A stretch of 64,000 bases of DNA from Desulfobulbus rhabdoformis. GTDB taxonomy: Bacteria; Desulfobacterota; Desulfobulbia; Desulfobulbales; Desulfobulbaceae. Under the pieces are notes generated by a model. It ran no database searches. It was not told the origin of the DNA and saw nothing but the letters and a program-made list of their open reading frames with translations. The stretch spans positions 1-64,000 of the forward strand of contig NZ_JAFFQA010000011.1 in NCBI RefSeq assembly GCF_016919065.1, in the 5' to 3' direction. The stretch's first letter is position 1, and every line of letters begins with the position of its first letter. Shown in pieces: positions 40,460-52,039 of this stretch. A program made the translations under genes and the position numbers.

Positions 40460-40717
40460 ATGGCTCATAAGAAAGCGGGCGGCAGTTCAAGAAACGGTCG
40501 CGACAGTATAGGTCAACGACGCGGTATTAAACGTTTCGGTGGGCAGATCGTAAAAGCTGGCAACATTCTTGTTCGTCAGTTGGGTACTGTGATTCACCCA
40601 GGCACCAACGTCGGATGTGGCCGAGATTACACCCTGTTTGCCAAGGTTGACGGCGAGGTTAAATACGAGTCTTTTGGCAAGGATCGCAAACGCGTTTCCG
40701 TATACCCCGTCGAGTAG
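40460..40717 (+). CDS. rpmA: 50S ribosomal protein L27
   Basis: The 85-residue protein starts [20 protein letters not shown], the invariant N-terminal tail that reaches the peptidyl-transferase centre, and continues GVKRFGGQ-like [20 protein letters not shown]. There is no N-terminal extension of the kind cleaved in Firmicutes. It lies 30 bases after rplU. Confidence 0.98.
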   Translation: MAHKKAGGSSRNGRDSIGQRRGIKRFGGQIVKAGNILVRQLGTVIHPGTNVGCGRDYTLFAKVDGEVKYESFGKDRKRVSVYPVE

Positions 40718-40793
40718 CGGTCTGCTCCCTGGGGAGCGAGGCATGGTCCCTTTTCGTGGATCGCGAAGAGAGAGACACCGCTAGTTAATTGCG

Positions 40794-40829
40794 AACCCGG
40801 CATCAGCATGTTTGATGCCGGGTTTTTTT
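40794..40829 (+). terminator. Rho-independent terminator after rpmA
   Basis: AACCCGGCATCA (40794-40805), a 7-base loop and TGATGCCGGGTT (40813-40824) form a 12-base-pair stem followed by a T-run. It separates the ribosomal pair from obgE, so obgE expression would need read-through or its own promoter. Confidence 0.93.
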
Positions 40830-40903
40830 GTATGATCTCCGTTGGAAAGACGGTATGTAGGTACATGGGGACCGCGAAGCTGTGTCAAACGCTCGGTGCC
40901 TGA

Positions 40904-43166
<2,263 letters not shown>

Positions 43167-43267
43167 TACGCAAAGAATGCAAACGACCGGCACGGGTTAG
43201 CCAGAGATGTGAAAGAGTGAACGTTTTTACCCCTATCTATATTGACCCCTGAACACGGAGGACACGA

Positions 43268-44536
43268 ATGGATCGAGCACAGATTGAAACAGCTGTTCTG
43301 GAGATGGTGAAAAAGGCCAAGGCGGCCAGCCGCAATATCGGTGCCATGCCAACCGCCCTGAAAAACACCATTCTGCTCGATGTCGGCGAGGCCCTCATTG
43401 CCCAGCAACAGTACCTCATCGAAGAAAACGCCAAGGATATGACTGCCGGAGAGAGCAAGGGCTTGAGCCCGGCTATGCTCAACCGACTGCAGATCACCGA
43501 AAAAGGAATCAAAGACATGGTCCAGGGACTGCGGGAGGTTGCAGCTCTGGAGGATCCGGTGGGCGAGGTCAGCGAGATGGGGAACCGCCCCAGCGGTATT
43601 ACCGTTGGCCGTATGCGGGTACCCCTGGGCGTTATCCTCATGATCTACGAGTCACGGCCCAACGTAACCATCGACTCTGCTGCCCTTTGTCTTAAAGCTG
43701 GTAATGCGATCATCCTTCGCGGTGGTTCTGAGGCCATCCATTCCAACATGGCCCTGGCCAAGGTGCTGCAGGAGGTCCTGGTCAAGCATAAGGTGGATCC
43801 GGCCATTGTTCAGGTCCTTTCGTTTACCGATCGTGCAGGCATTGATCTGCTTCTTGAGCAGGAAGAGTATATCGACCTGGTCATTCCCCGCGGTGGTGAA
43901 GGGCTGATTCGGGCGGTAACCCAGAAATCCCGGATTCCGGTGCTCAAGCATTACAAGGGGGTCTGTCACTGCTTTGTGGATGAGAGCGCGGACCAGGAGA
44001 TGGCAGTTCGCATTATTCAAAACGCCAAAGTGCAACGTCCCGGTGTCTGCAATGCTTTGGAGGGGGTACTCGTCCATCGCGCCATTGCCGAGGAGTTTCT
44101 CCCGAAAATGGCCCAAGCCATGAAAGCGGATAAGGTGCGCATGCTTGGCTGCCCTTCCAGTTGCCTGCTTGCGGAGGATATGATCGAACCCGCCACCGAG
44201 GAAGACTGGGGCACCGAGTTTCTTGACCTGGCCCTGGTGGTGAAGGTGGTTGGTGACATGGATGAAGCCATGGATTACATCGATACCTACGGCTCCAAAC
44301 ACACCGAGATCATTCTTACCCAGTCCTATGCCCGCAGCCAGCGCTTTCTGCGTGAGGTCGACGCCTCTGCGGTTATGGTGAACGCCTCCACCCGCTTTAA
44401 TGATGGCGGTCAGTTCGGTTTGGGGGCCGAGATAGGTATTTCCACGACCAAACTGCACGCCTATGGTCCCATGGGACTCAAAGAACTCACCACCCGTAAG
44501 TTCATTGTGTATGGAGCGGGGGAGACACGAGCCTGA
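43268..44536 (+). CDS. proA: Glutamate-5-semialdehyde dehydrogenase
   Basis: The 422-residue enzyme reduces glutamyl-5-phosphate to the semialdehyde with NADPH, after ProB. It shows RMRVPLGVILMIYESRPNVT, the catalytic cysteine in QRPGVCNALE and the end NASTRFNDGGQFGLGAEIGI. ATG 43268 follows a GGAGG signal. It is 101 bases after proB and 21 before nadD, within the same transcription unit. Confidence 0.97.
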   Translation: MDRAQIETAVLEMVKKAKAASRNIGAMPTALKNTILLDVGEALIAQQQYLIEENAKDMTAGESKGLSPAMLNRLQITEKGIKDMVQGLREVAALEDPVGEVSEMGNRPSGITVGRMRVPLGVILMIYESRPNVTIDSAALCLKAGNAIILRGGSEAIHSNMALAKVLQEVLVKHKVDPAIVQVLSFTDRAGIDLLLEQEEYIDLVIPRGGEGLIRAVTQKSRIPVLKHYKGVCHCFVDESADQEMAVRIIQNAKVQRPGVCNALEGVLVHRAIAEEFLPKMAQAMKADKVRMLGCPSSCLLAEDMIEPATEEDWGTEFLDLALVVKVVGDMDEAMDYIDTYGSKHTEIILTQSYARSQRFLREVDASAVMVNASTRFNDGGQFGLGAEIGISTTKLHAYGPMGLKELTTRKFIVYGAGETRA

Positions 44537-44557
44537 TCCGATAAGAAATCCGGGCCA

Positions 44558-45232
44558 GTGAACACAGGAAGCGACAAGGCGGCCATTGGTTTGTTCGGCG
44601 GGACATTTGATCCCGTGCATCAAGGACATCTGGCACTGGCCCAGCATGTACTGAGCCAGTGCCACCTGGATAGGGTGCTCTTTATTCCTGCCCCCAGGCC
44701 ACCCCACAAGGGGGTGCTGCAGACCACCTTTGAAGAGCGTGTTGCCATGCTTGAGCTTGCCCTTGCTGAGGCGGGGGCAGGCACGCACATGCAGTGCTCC
44801 CGTATTGAGGCGGATTTACCCGCCCCTTCCTATACGGTGCAAACAGTCGAGGCTTTGCTGCAAAGGGGGACCTGCTGCACCTATTTTTTTATCATCGGTG
44901 GGGATTCTCTCATCGACCTCCCCTCTTGGCACCGGATAAAAGATCTGCTCAAGCGTATTAACCTGATCGTGGTGCAACGCGATCATCTGGCAGTCGACCG
45001 GGTCGGGCAAATGTTGCGCTCTTTAGACGCAAGTTTTACCTATGAACGCGCCCGTGGACTCTGGTGCAATCAGCAGGGACGGACGGTCGAATATATCGAT
45101 GATATCGAGCTGCCAGTGTCGTCATCCCAGGTGCGGGCGGCACTTGCCAGGGGAGAACGCCCCGCCATGCTGGCTCCCGCGGTCTTTGCCTATATCCGTC
45201 AGCACCATCTCTACGGCTGGAAGGACACTTGA
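44558..45232 (+). CDS. nadD: Nicotinate-nucleotide adenylyltransferase
   Basis: The 224-residue enzyme joins ATP and nicotinate mononucleotide to make deamido-NAD. It has the HIGH-type loop GLFGGTFDPVHQGHLALAQH, ARPPHKG-like PAPRPPHKG, IIGGDSLIDLPSWHR and the ISSS-x-x-R-type end PVSSSQVRAAL. The start is GTG 44558. nadD after proA is a common deltaproteobacterial order, usually followed by rsfS; here the EndoQ-helicase gene follows, overlapping by one base. Confidence 0.95.
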   Translation: MNTGSDKAAIGLFGGTFDPVHQGHLALAQHVLSQCHLDRVLFIPAPRPPHKGVLQTTFEERVAMLELALAEAGAGTHMQCSRIEADLPAPSYTVQTVEALLQRGTCCTYFFIIGGDSLIDLPSWHRIKDLLKRINLIVVQRDHLAVDRVGQMLRSLDASFTYERARGLWCNQQGRTVEYIDDIELPVSSSQVRAALARGERPAMLAPAVFAYIRQHHLYGWKDT

Positions 45233-48200
45233 TGCGTTACATCGCCGACCTGCATATCCACTCCCTCTATTCACGGGCCACAAGTAAAGCCAGTCATCTT
45301 TTTGGTCTGGCAGCCTGGGCTGCGGTGAAAGGGATTGGTGTGCTCGGTACCGGCGATTTTACCCATCCGGCCTGGTTCGCGCATCTGCAGGAGCATCTGG
45401 AACCTGCCGAGCCTGGGCTCTATAAATTCAAAAGCGTTAGTGGTATTGATTTTGCACAAATGCTGCCCGCAGGTCTGGCGCCGGTTATTGCGCCAGAGTC
45501 GGTCCGCTTTCTGCTCAGTGCTGAGATCAGCTCGATCTACAAACGGGGGGGTAAGGTCCGTAAAGTCCATAATCTTTTGTATGCGCCGGATTTTGAATCC
45601 GTACAGCGCGTCAACGGCACTTTGGCCACCATCGGCAATATTACCTCGGATGGTCGGCCTATTCTCGGGCTTGATTCCCGTGATCTGCTGGAGATTTTGC
45701 TGGAGAAGGCGCCGGAAGGCTTTTTTATTCCCGCCCATATCTGGACACCCTGGTTCTCCCTTTTCGGTTCAAAATCCGGCTTTGACGCCATCGAAGATTG
45801 TTTTGGCGATCTCAGCAGCCACATCTTTGCCCTGGAAACCGGCCTCTCCTCCGACCCGGAGATGAACCGTCTTGTCTCCGCTCTCGATCGCTTTACCCTG
45901 ATTTCCAATTCCGATTGCCACTCACCGGCTAAACTCGGGCGAGAAGCCAATATTTTTACCACCGAGATGAGCTTTTTTGCCATCCGTGAAGCCCTGCGCA
46001 ATCCTCGCAATGAACAGGGCGAGCAGGTCTTTAACGCCACTGTGGAGTTTTACCCGGAGGAGGGAAAATACCACTGTGACGGCCACCGCAAATGTAATGT
46101 CTGTTTGGAGCCCACAAAGACGCGTGAGCTTGAGGGGCTGTGTCCCGTCTGTGGGAAACCCATGACCATAGGTGTCCTCCACCGGGTCATGGAACTTGCC
46201 GATCGAACTGAGCCTCTCTATCCAGAACATAGCCCCGGCGTGCACAGCCTTATCCCACTGCAGGAGGTGCTGGCAGAGCTGTTAGGCTGCGGCCCCGGCA
46301 CCAAGAAGGTGGCTGAGGGCTATAAACGTCTCATTGGGCTCTTTGAAAGCGAATTTACTCTTCTGCTGGAGACCCCCATTGCAGAGGTCAAAGCCAAGGC
46401 GGGCATCCTGCTGGCGGAGGCAATTGAGCGCATGCGCACCAACCGGGTACTCCGTCAGCCCGGGTATGACGGCGCCTTTGGCGTGATTCGCGTCTTTGAC
46501 GAGGGCGAGCAGGCAGAGCTTGCAGGCCAGGAAAGTCTTTTTGGTTTAAGAAAACCAAAGGCCGCTCAAAAAAAGAGCAAAGCGCAAGCAACGCTTTCTT
46601 TAAAAAAAGCAGCAGGCAAAGCGTCCGATACGAGGAAGCAACAACTCAACCAGGCTCAATACCAGGCCGTCCACAGCAAGGCATCACTGATTGTGGTTCA
46701 GGCCGGGCCGGGGACCGGAAAAACCCACACCCTGGTCAGTCGGGCCCAGCGCGTTGCACGGGAAAACGACACCCCCTGCACCGTGATCACCTTCACCAAC
46801 AAGGCCGCAGACGAGGTGCGCACGCGGCTGGAAAAAGTATTGCAGCCAACGGAGCTCCCTCTGGTTGCGACCTTTCACCGTTTTTGCCTCAACCACCTAC
46901 GCAGGCTTCAGCCTGGTTTGCGGGTGGTTGGACCGGGGGAGCGACGCTGGCTTGCTGCCAAGCTCCTTGGAATACGAGATAAGCAACTGCTGCAGGGCCT
47001 TGATGAGGCACTGAGTGTGTATAGTCAAACAGGGCGTGAGCCGGTCGTCGCTCTGGTCACAGAGTATCGCCAGCATCTTGCCGAGCAGGGGCTTGTTGAT
47101 CTCGACTGTCTGGTGCCTGAGCTGCTGGCAGAGCTTCGCCGTGGCGGGGAGCGAGCAGAACAGATACGCGCGGCAACAGGCCATCTCTTTGTTGATGAGT
47201 TTCAGGATGTCAATCAGGCCCAGTACGAACTGGTGGCTGAGGTGGCCCGTCATCAGGGGCATGTTTTTGTAATCGGCGATCCTGATCAGGCAATTTACGG
47301 TTTCCGTGGCTCTGATCCCAGGTGGTTCCATCAGTTTATCGCCGAATTTTCCCCAGAATGCCATCAGCTGGTCTGTAATTACCGAAGTGCTGCGACCATT
47401 GTCCAGGCCGCTGAGACCCTGATCGCCCATAACCCCCATCCCTTGCCTGTTGAGCCTATGGAGGCCAGGTCGCGGCTCCGGGGAGCACTCCATCTTCTCG
47501 CGAGCACAACACCCCAGCAGGAGGCGCGGTTCATTGCGGAGCAGATTGAAGTCGAGATCGGTGGCTCTTCCCATCGTGCTCTGGAGCAGATTGATGCCAC
47601 CTGTGATTCTCAACGCAGTTTTAAAGATATCGGTGTCCTTGTCCGCACCTCTCGTCAGGCCCAGGCCATTGGCCAGGTGCTCAGTGAACGTGGGCTTCCT
47701 TTTCAACTGGTCGATCTGGAGGCCTACTACACCAAAGGCAACTGCCGCCTGCTCTATGCCTGGATACTGATCTGCGCTCGGCTGGAAGAGCCAGAGCACC
47801 TGCACTGGTTGCTGGAAGAAGAGGAAAAGCAGGGCAGGGCTGTTCCGGTTCGCGCCTATGAGGAACTCAAAAAACGAGGACCTTCCCAGGAGCAAACAGA
47901 TTGGGCTTCCCTGTTTTTCAACCAGTTGGCGGCAACGAATCTGGACGCTCTCTCTCAGCTTTACAGTAACCTTACCCAGACTGAAGAGGGAACGATTGTC
48001 AGCTGTCTTGACCAAGTGATTGCCTACTATCAATTTGATCCCCAGGAAGCCTCTCTTCAGCGTTTTCGAAGCGAAGCGATCAGTTCCCACCAATCCCTCG
48101 ATGCTCTGGGTGAATACCTGCTCCACTTCAGCGATTCAGTGCTTTACGATAAAAGGTCAGAGGTTATTACGCTTTCCACCCTGCACGCCGCCAAGGGGCT

Positions 48201-48519
48201 TGAGTTTCCCGTGGTCTTTATTGCCGGAGTTGAAGAGGGCTTACTTCCTCTGGCACCCAAAAAGAGTTTGAATGCCGAGCAGGTCCAGGCACATCTGGAG
48301 GAGGAACGACGGCTCTTTTTTGTTGGTCTTACTCGAGCAAGCACAACGCTTTACCTCTCATGGTCGCGGCAACGATCCCCTTACGGTGGTCCTCTGGAAG
48401 TGAGAGCTCTTTCCTCCTTTGTTGCCGAGTTGCCCGCAAAAAGCATCACAGCTGTTCCCTCGCAAGCAGCGAGGGCAAAAAGAAAACGAAAACATCAACA
48501 ACTCTCTCTTTTTTCCTGA
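45232..48519 (+). CDS. PHP-domain endonuclease (EndoQ-like) fused to UvrD/Rep-type helicase
   Basis: The 1095-residue protein joins two DNA-acting parts. Residues 1-400 resemble endonuclease Q: PHP metal motif ADLHIHSLYSRATSK (His8, His10), LGTGDFTHPAWF, SNSDCHSPAKLGREAN, then a zinc ribbon with cysteines in CDGHRKCNVC and CPVCGKP (about 282-307) and a helical domain. After a Lys/Ala-rich linker (about 440-465) comes a superfamily 1A helicase: Walker A QAGPGTGKTHT at about 490, TFTNKAADEVRTRL, DEFQDVNQ at about 655, GDPDQAIYGFRG and LSTLHAAKGLEFPVVFIAG. EndoQ cuts 5' of deaminated or abasic sites, and a linked helicase could unwind from the nick; this joint role is inference. ATG 45232 overlaps nadD by one base. 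Confidence 0.85.
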   Translation: MRYIADLHIHSLYSRATSKASHLFGLAAWAAVKGIGVLGTGDFTHPAWFAHLQEHLEPAEPGLYKFKSVSGIDFAQMLPAGLAPVIAPESVRFLLSAEISSIYKRGGKVRKVHNLLYAPDFESVQRVNGTLATIGNITSDGRPILGLDSRDLLEILLEKAPEGFFIPAHIWTPWFSLFGSKSGFDAIEDCFGDLSSHIFALETGLSSDPEMNRLVSALDRFTLISNSDCHSPAKLGREANIFTTEMSFFAIREALRNPRNEQGEQVFNATVEFYPEEGKYHCDGHRKCNVCLEPTKTRELEGLCPVCGKPMTIGVLHRVMELADRTEPLYPEHSPGVHSLIPLQEVLAELLGCGPGTKKVAEGYKRLIGLFESEFTLLLETPIAEVKAKAGILLAEAIERMRTNRVLRQPGYDGAFGVIRVFDEGEQAELAGQESLFGLRKPKAAQKKSKAQATLSLKKAAGKASDTRKQQLNQAQYQAVHSKASLIVVQAGPGTGKTHTLVSRAQRVARENDTPCTVITFTNKAADEVRTRLEKVLQPTELPLVATFHRFCLNHLRRLQPGLRVVGPGERRWLAAKLLGIRDKQLLQGLDEALSVYSQTGREPVVALVTEYRQHLAEQGLVDLDCLVPELLAELRRGGERAEQIRAATGHLFVDEFQDVNQAQYELVAEVARHQGHVFVIGDPDQAIYGFRGSDPRWFHQFIAEFSPECHQLVCNYRSAATIVQAAETLIAHNPHPLPVEPMEARSRLRGALHLLASTTPQQEARFIAEQIEVEIGGSSHRALEQIDATCDSQRSFKDIGVLVRTSRQAQAIGQVLSERGLPFQLVDLEAYYTKGNCRLLYAWILICARLEEPEHLHWLLEEEEKQGRAVPVRAYEELKKRGPSQEQTDWASLFFNQLAATNLDALSQLYSNLTQTEEGTIVSCLDQVIAYYQFDPQEASLQRFRSEAISSHQSLDALGEYLLHFSDSVLYDKRSEVITLSTLHAAKGLEFPVVFIAGVEEGLLPLAPKKSLNAEQVQAHLEEERRLFFVGLTRASTTLYLSWSRQRSPYGGPLEVRALSSFVAELPAKSITAVPSQAARAKRKRKHQQLSLFS

Positions 48520-48522
48520 GCC

Positions 48523-50205
48523 ATGGACGCCCCACACAACCATCAGAACGACCTTGCCGAGTTGGAATTGAAAGTCCAGCGTTTGGAGCAGGAGAATCAA
48601 AAGCTGCGTCAGAAAGCACGCCACGCCAACTCGGCCAATCAGGCAAAATCTGATTTCCTGGCCATGATCAGCCACGAGATCCGCACCCCCATGAACGGGG
48701 TTATAGGCATCTCTGAACTCCTTCTTGATACTGAGTTGCAACCCCGGCAGAAACATTTTGCCCAGTTGATTAAGACGTCCGCAACCAGCCTGATGACCCT
48801 GATTAATAATCTCCTTGATTTCAGCAAGATCGAGGCGAATAAGATGGCTCTGGAGGTGGAACCCTTTGATTTGCGCACCCTCATGGGCCAACTGCTTACA
48901 CTTTATCAGGTTACGGGGAAGCGTAAAGGTCTCGCCATCACAGCCCGTATCGATCAGGGACTGGCACCGCTTTACAAAGGGGACTGGGTGCGCCTGCGGC
49001 AAGTCCTGGTCAACCTATTAGGCAATGCCATCAAATTTACAGAACAGGGCTCCGTGGAGTTGCAGGTCGAGTGCCTGGCCCAAAAGGAAGAGGGGGATTT
49101 TCTCAAATTCATGGTCCGTGATTCCGGGGTGGGGATTGCCGGGGAAGCCATGGATAAACTGTTTCAACCCTTCTCTCAGGTGGATAGCTCCTCGACCCGC
49201 CGTTACGGAGGGACTGGACTGGGGTTATCCATCTGTGCCAAGCTGATAAAGCTCATGGATGGGGAGTTCGGTGTGGACTCCGAATTTGGGGTCGGTTCAA
49301 CCTTTTGGTTCACCCTGCTCTTACCCCGGGAAGATGTGGAGACGAAGGAGCATGGGGCTGCCATCCTTCCTGAATCCCAGGCCGAAAACCTTGATGTACA
49401 GAAGACTGATTCCGTAAGCTCGAATGATGGGCAAGGGCTCCGTTTGCTCCTGGTGGATGATGAAGAGACGAATCGGTTTGTTATGGCCGAGACCTTTCGC
49501 CGCACAAGTGTCGAAGTGGTGGTGGCTGCCAATGGCCAGGAAGCGATAGAGCTCTGTCGGGAAAACAATTTTCAGTTGATTCTCATGGATTGCCAGATGC
49601 CGGTTGTGGACGGCTATGAGGCCACGGAGAGGATTCTTGCAGAGGCGGAGCAGCAGCACCGGCCTACTCCCCCCATCGTTGCCTTGACAGCCGATGCCAC
49701 AGCCGCGGCACGGAAACGGTGCCAGGAAGTTGGAATGGTCGATTATTTGGTCAAACCCCTTGATTTTAACCGGTTACAGCAGGTACTCTCTCGGTGGCTT
49801 CCAGAGCTGAAGACCTCGGTGGTCCCCAAATCCATGCAAAATGAGCAGTCGGTCGGTAGTATTGGCGCCAGTTCAATGGTGATTAACCCCATCAGCCTGG
49901 AACGATTACGGGAGCATGTGGGCGATATTACACCTGTTGTCGGTGTTTTTTTACGCTCATTGAATCGTCGTTTAGAGGAGTTGCGCCAGGCTGTAAGCTC
50001 CCAGGATGCAGAGGCGGTCAACAAGGTTGCCCACACCATGAAAGGCAGCAGCGGCCAGTTTGGTGCTGAGGAATTGGCCGCTCTTTGCCTGCAGGCCGAG
50101 CAGATGGGGAAAAATAAAAATTTGCGTTTGGGGGAAAAAATTCTTGCACAGATCGAGCAGGCTGTGGAGAAGGTGCATCAGTTTTTTAGTAAACAACTTG
50201 ATTAA
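48523..50205 (+). CDS. Hybrid histidine kinase with receiver and HPt domain
   Basis: The 560-residue protein lacks membrane segments. A short coiled-coil (about 8-40) leads into HisKA with His51 in [12 protein letters not shown], an ATPase domain ([33 protein letters not shown]) and a receiver with Asp356 in [15 protein letters not shown]-terminal HPt domain carries His504 in [14 protein letters not shown]. It is therefore a full internal phosphorelay of the BarA/ArcB layout without an obvious sensor domain; input may come through the coiled-coil or a partner. It starts three bases after the EndoQ-helicase gene and precedes a diguanylate cyclase regulator. Confidence 0.9.
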   Translation: MDAPHNHQNDLAELELKVQRLEQENQKLRQKARHANSANQAKSDFLAMISHEIRTPMNGVIGISELLLDTELQPRQKHFAQLIKTSATSLMTLINNLLDFSKIEANKMALEVEPFDLRTLMGQLLTLYQVTGKRKGLAITARIDQGLAPLYKGDWVRLRQVLVNLLGNAIKFTEQGSVELQVECLAQKEEGDFLKFMVRDSGVGIAGEAMDKLFQPFSQVDSSSTRRYGGTGLGLSICAKLIKLMDGEFGVDSEFGVGSTFWFTLLLPREDVETKEHGAAILPESQAENLDVQKTDSVSSNDGQGLRLLLVDDEETNRFVMAETFRRTSVEVVVAANGQEAIELCRENNFQLILMDCQMPVVDGYEATERILAEAEQQHRPTPPIVALTADATAAARKRCQEVGMVDYLVKPLDFNRLQQVLSRWLPELKTSVVPKSMQNEQSVGSIGASSMVINPISLERLREHVGDITPVVGVFLRSLNRRLEELRQAVSSQDAEAVNKVAHTMKGSSGQFGAEELAALCLQAEQMGKNKNLRLGEKILAQIEQAVEKVHQFFSKQLD

Positions 50206-50256
50206 TCAGCAGTTTATCCTACAATATCTGAGACGGGCCTCATCGTCGAAGCCCTT

Positions 50257-51612
50257 ATGTTTTGGAGAAGCCAGGTTATGACAGTTTCCCTGTTATCGGG
50301 GGCCACTCCGGTCATTTTGATAGTTGATGACGACGAAGTCATTCGCATGCTCATGCGCCAATTCCTCGAAGGCGAGGGATACGTTGTGGTCGAGGCGGAA
50401 GATGGGCATGCCGCACTGGATATGGTGGCAGAACAGTCCTTTGATCTGGTGATTTTGGATATTGCCATGCCGGGAATTGATGGTCCCGGAGTCTGTGAGC
50501 AGATTCGGACGACCATGGCCGATCCGCCTCCAGTGCTCATGGTGACAGCGCTTGATGACGAAAAGAGTATTGAGCGATCCTATGGGGCCGGAGCCGTTGA
50601 TTATATTCGTAAACCCCTGCGCTGGCCGGTACTCAAAAACCGTATTCGCTATATTCTGGGCTCACACCGGGCCAAGCAGGAACTTGAGCTGCTTTCCCGC
50701 AACTACGAGATGATTCTCGACGCCGCCGCAAACGGTATCTGCGGTGTCGATGACCGGGGGCTGATCAGTTATATTAATCCTGCCGCGCTGAAGATGCTGG
50801 GGTACAAAAATAGCGAGGTTCGCGGCGAACACTGCATGGATATTTTTAAAGTGTCTCTGCCCGGCAGCGAAGATTTTTCCGTGGACTGTTGCCCCTTCTT
50901 TACCCAGGGCGATGCCTCTATCAAGGTCTGCTATGATGAGGCACGGATGCTGCGCAAGGACGGCACCAGTTTTCCTGTGGATTTTCGTGCCACCCCTATT
51001 CGTCAGGGACACCGGCTGGTGGGGGGCGTCTTGGTGTTCCAGGATGTCACCGAGCGGCAGGAGGCGGCAGAGCTGATTCGCTATATGGCCAATCACGATT
51101 CCCTGACCAACCTGCCGAACCGCAACTATTTTCGCAGGCGACTGCCCCAGGCCATTTCTCTGGCCAAGCGTTACGGGCGCATTCTCTGTCTGCTCTTTAT
51201 CGATCTGGATCGGTTCAAGCCCATCAACGACCAGTTCGGACATGGGGTGGGGGATATTGTTCTGATGCAGGTGGCGGAGCGGCTCCGTGGCGTGTTGCGC
51301 TCCTCTGATTCGGTCTGTCGATTAGGCGGGGATGAGTTTGTGATTTTGCTTGAAAGCACCGAGACCCTGGAAGGGGCAACCCTGGTTGCGCAGAAAGTGA
51401 TCGAATCGCTCAATGAACCCATTGAGGCCAACGATCACATCTGCTTTATCGGTGCCAGTATCGGGATCTCGGTCTTCCCCAATGACTGCAGCGATGCCGA
51501 GACCATGCTCAGGCATGCCGACATCGCCATGTACGAGGCCAAGAAAAAAGGGCGGAACTGTTGGCAGCTCTATGAGCCCCTGGTCAGTTCCCCTGGGCAA
51601 TCGTCCGAATAA
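50257..51612 (+). CDS. Response regulator with PAS and diguanylate cyclase (GGDEF) output
   Basis: The 451-residue protein has a receiver (VDDDEVIRM; Asp68 in VILDIAMPGIDG), a PAS domain at about 150-270 and a GGDEF domain. The intact active site GGDEF is at 357-361 and the inhibitory I-site RSSD at 348-351. It should make c-di-GMP when phosphorylated and be product-inhibited. It follows the HPt kinase by 51 bases and is its likely partner. An ATG at 50278 is an alternative start. The last 29 bases overlap the convergent CBS-protein gene. Confidence 0.92.
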   Translation: MFWRSQVMTVSLLSGATPVILIVDDDEVIRMLMRQFLEGEGYVVVEAEDGHAALDMVAEQSFDLVILDIAMPGIDGPGVCEQIRTTMADPPPVLMVTALDDEKSIERSYGAGAVDYIRKPLRWPVLKNRIRYILGSHRAKQELELLSRNYEMILDAAANGICGVDDRGLISYINPAALKMLGYKNSEVRGEHCMDIFKVSLPGSEDFSVDCCPFFTQGDASIKVCYDEARMLRKDGTSFPVDFRATPIRQGHRLVGGVLVFQDVTERQEAAELIRYMANHDSLTNLPNRNYFRRRLPQAISLAKRYGRILCLLFIDLDRFKPINDQFGHGVGDIVLMQVAERLRGVLRSSDSVCRLGGDEFVILLESTETLEGATLVAQKVIESLNEPIEANDHICFIGASIGISVFPNDCSDAETMLRHADIAMYEAKKKGRNCWQLYEPLVSSPGQSSE

Positions 51613-52039
51613 TATCCGACTTCCCTATAATTCCCACGAGTTGGTCTCCATCGAGGACGGGGAGGGTGTGGATTTTTTTCTCTGCCATCATGGTGGCCAG
51701 TTCATCGAGTTCTGTTTCCGGAGTGACACTCACCAGATCCTGCGAACAGATATCACCTACCTTGTAGCCAGCCATCTTCTTTATCTCTTTCTCTGTCTTC
51801 TCCGTTGATTCTAAAAAGACAAAGGCATCCAGAATAGCCACGGCAGTGGGGAGATGCACTTTCTTGTTTTGAAAGATAAGATCACTTTCCGTGACCACGC
51901 CAACCACCTTGTCGGCCTCGTCCACAACCGGAGCGCCGCTGATCTTTTTTTCGAGGAGCAGGGCGGCTAACTCGCGCACACTTGTCTGCGGATTCACAGT
52001 AATAACGTCTTGGGTCATGATATCGCGTGCTTTTAGCAT
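51584..52039 (-). CDS. Two-CBS-domain protein
   Basis: The 151-residue protein is made of two CBS units: ARDIMTQDVITVNPQTSVRE with GAPVVDEADKVVGVVTESDL, and VGDICSQDLVSVTPETELDE with TLPVLDGDQLVGIIGKSDII. CBS pairs bind adenine nucleotides and act as energy or ligand sensors for other proteins. It begins inside the end of the NAD(P)HX repair gene (seven-base overlap), so it may be translationally coupled. Which protein it regulates is unknown. Confidence 0.9.
   Translation of the reverse strand: MLKARDIMTQDVITVNPQTSVRELAALLLEKKISGAPVVDEADKVVGVVTESDLIFQNKKVHLPTAVAILDAFVFLESTEKTEKEIKKMAGYKVGDICSQDLVSVTPETELDELATMMAEKKIHTLPVLDGDQLVGIIGKSDIIRTIAQGN

Noticed and set aside
43652..44788. 378-residue open frame antisense to proA and nadD
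   Set aside because: Its codons mirror conserved proA/nadD motifs on the other strand; a shadow of third-position composition.
46897..48126. 409-residue open frame antisense to the helicase part of the EndoQ-UvrD gene
   Set aside because: No domain resemblance; the opposite strand carries clear helicase motifs.
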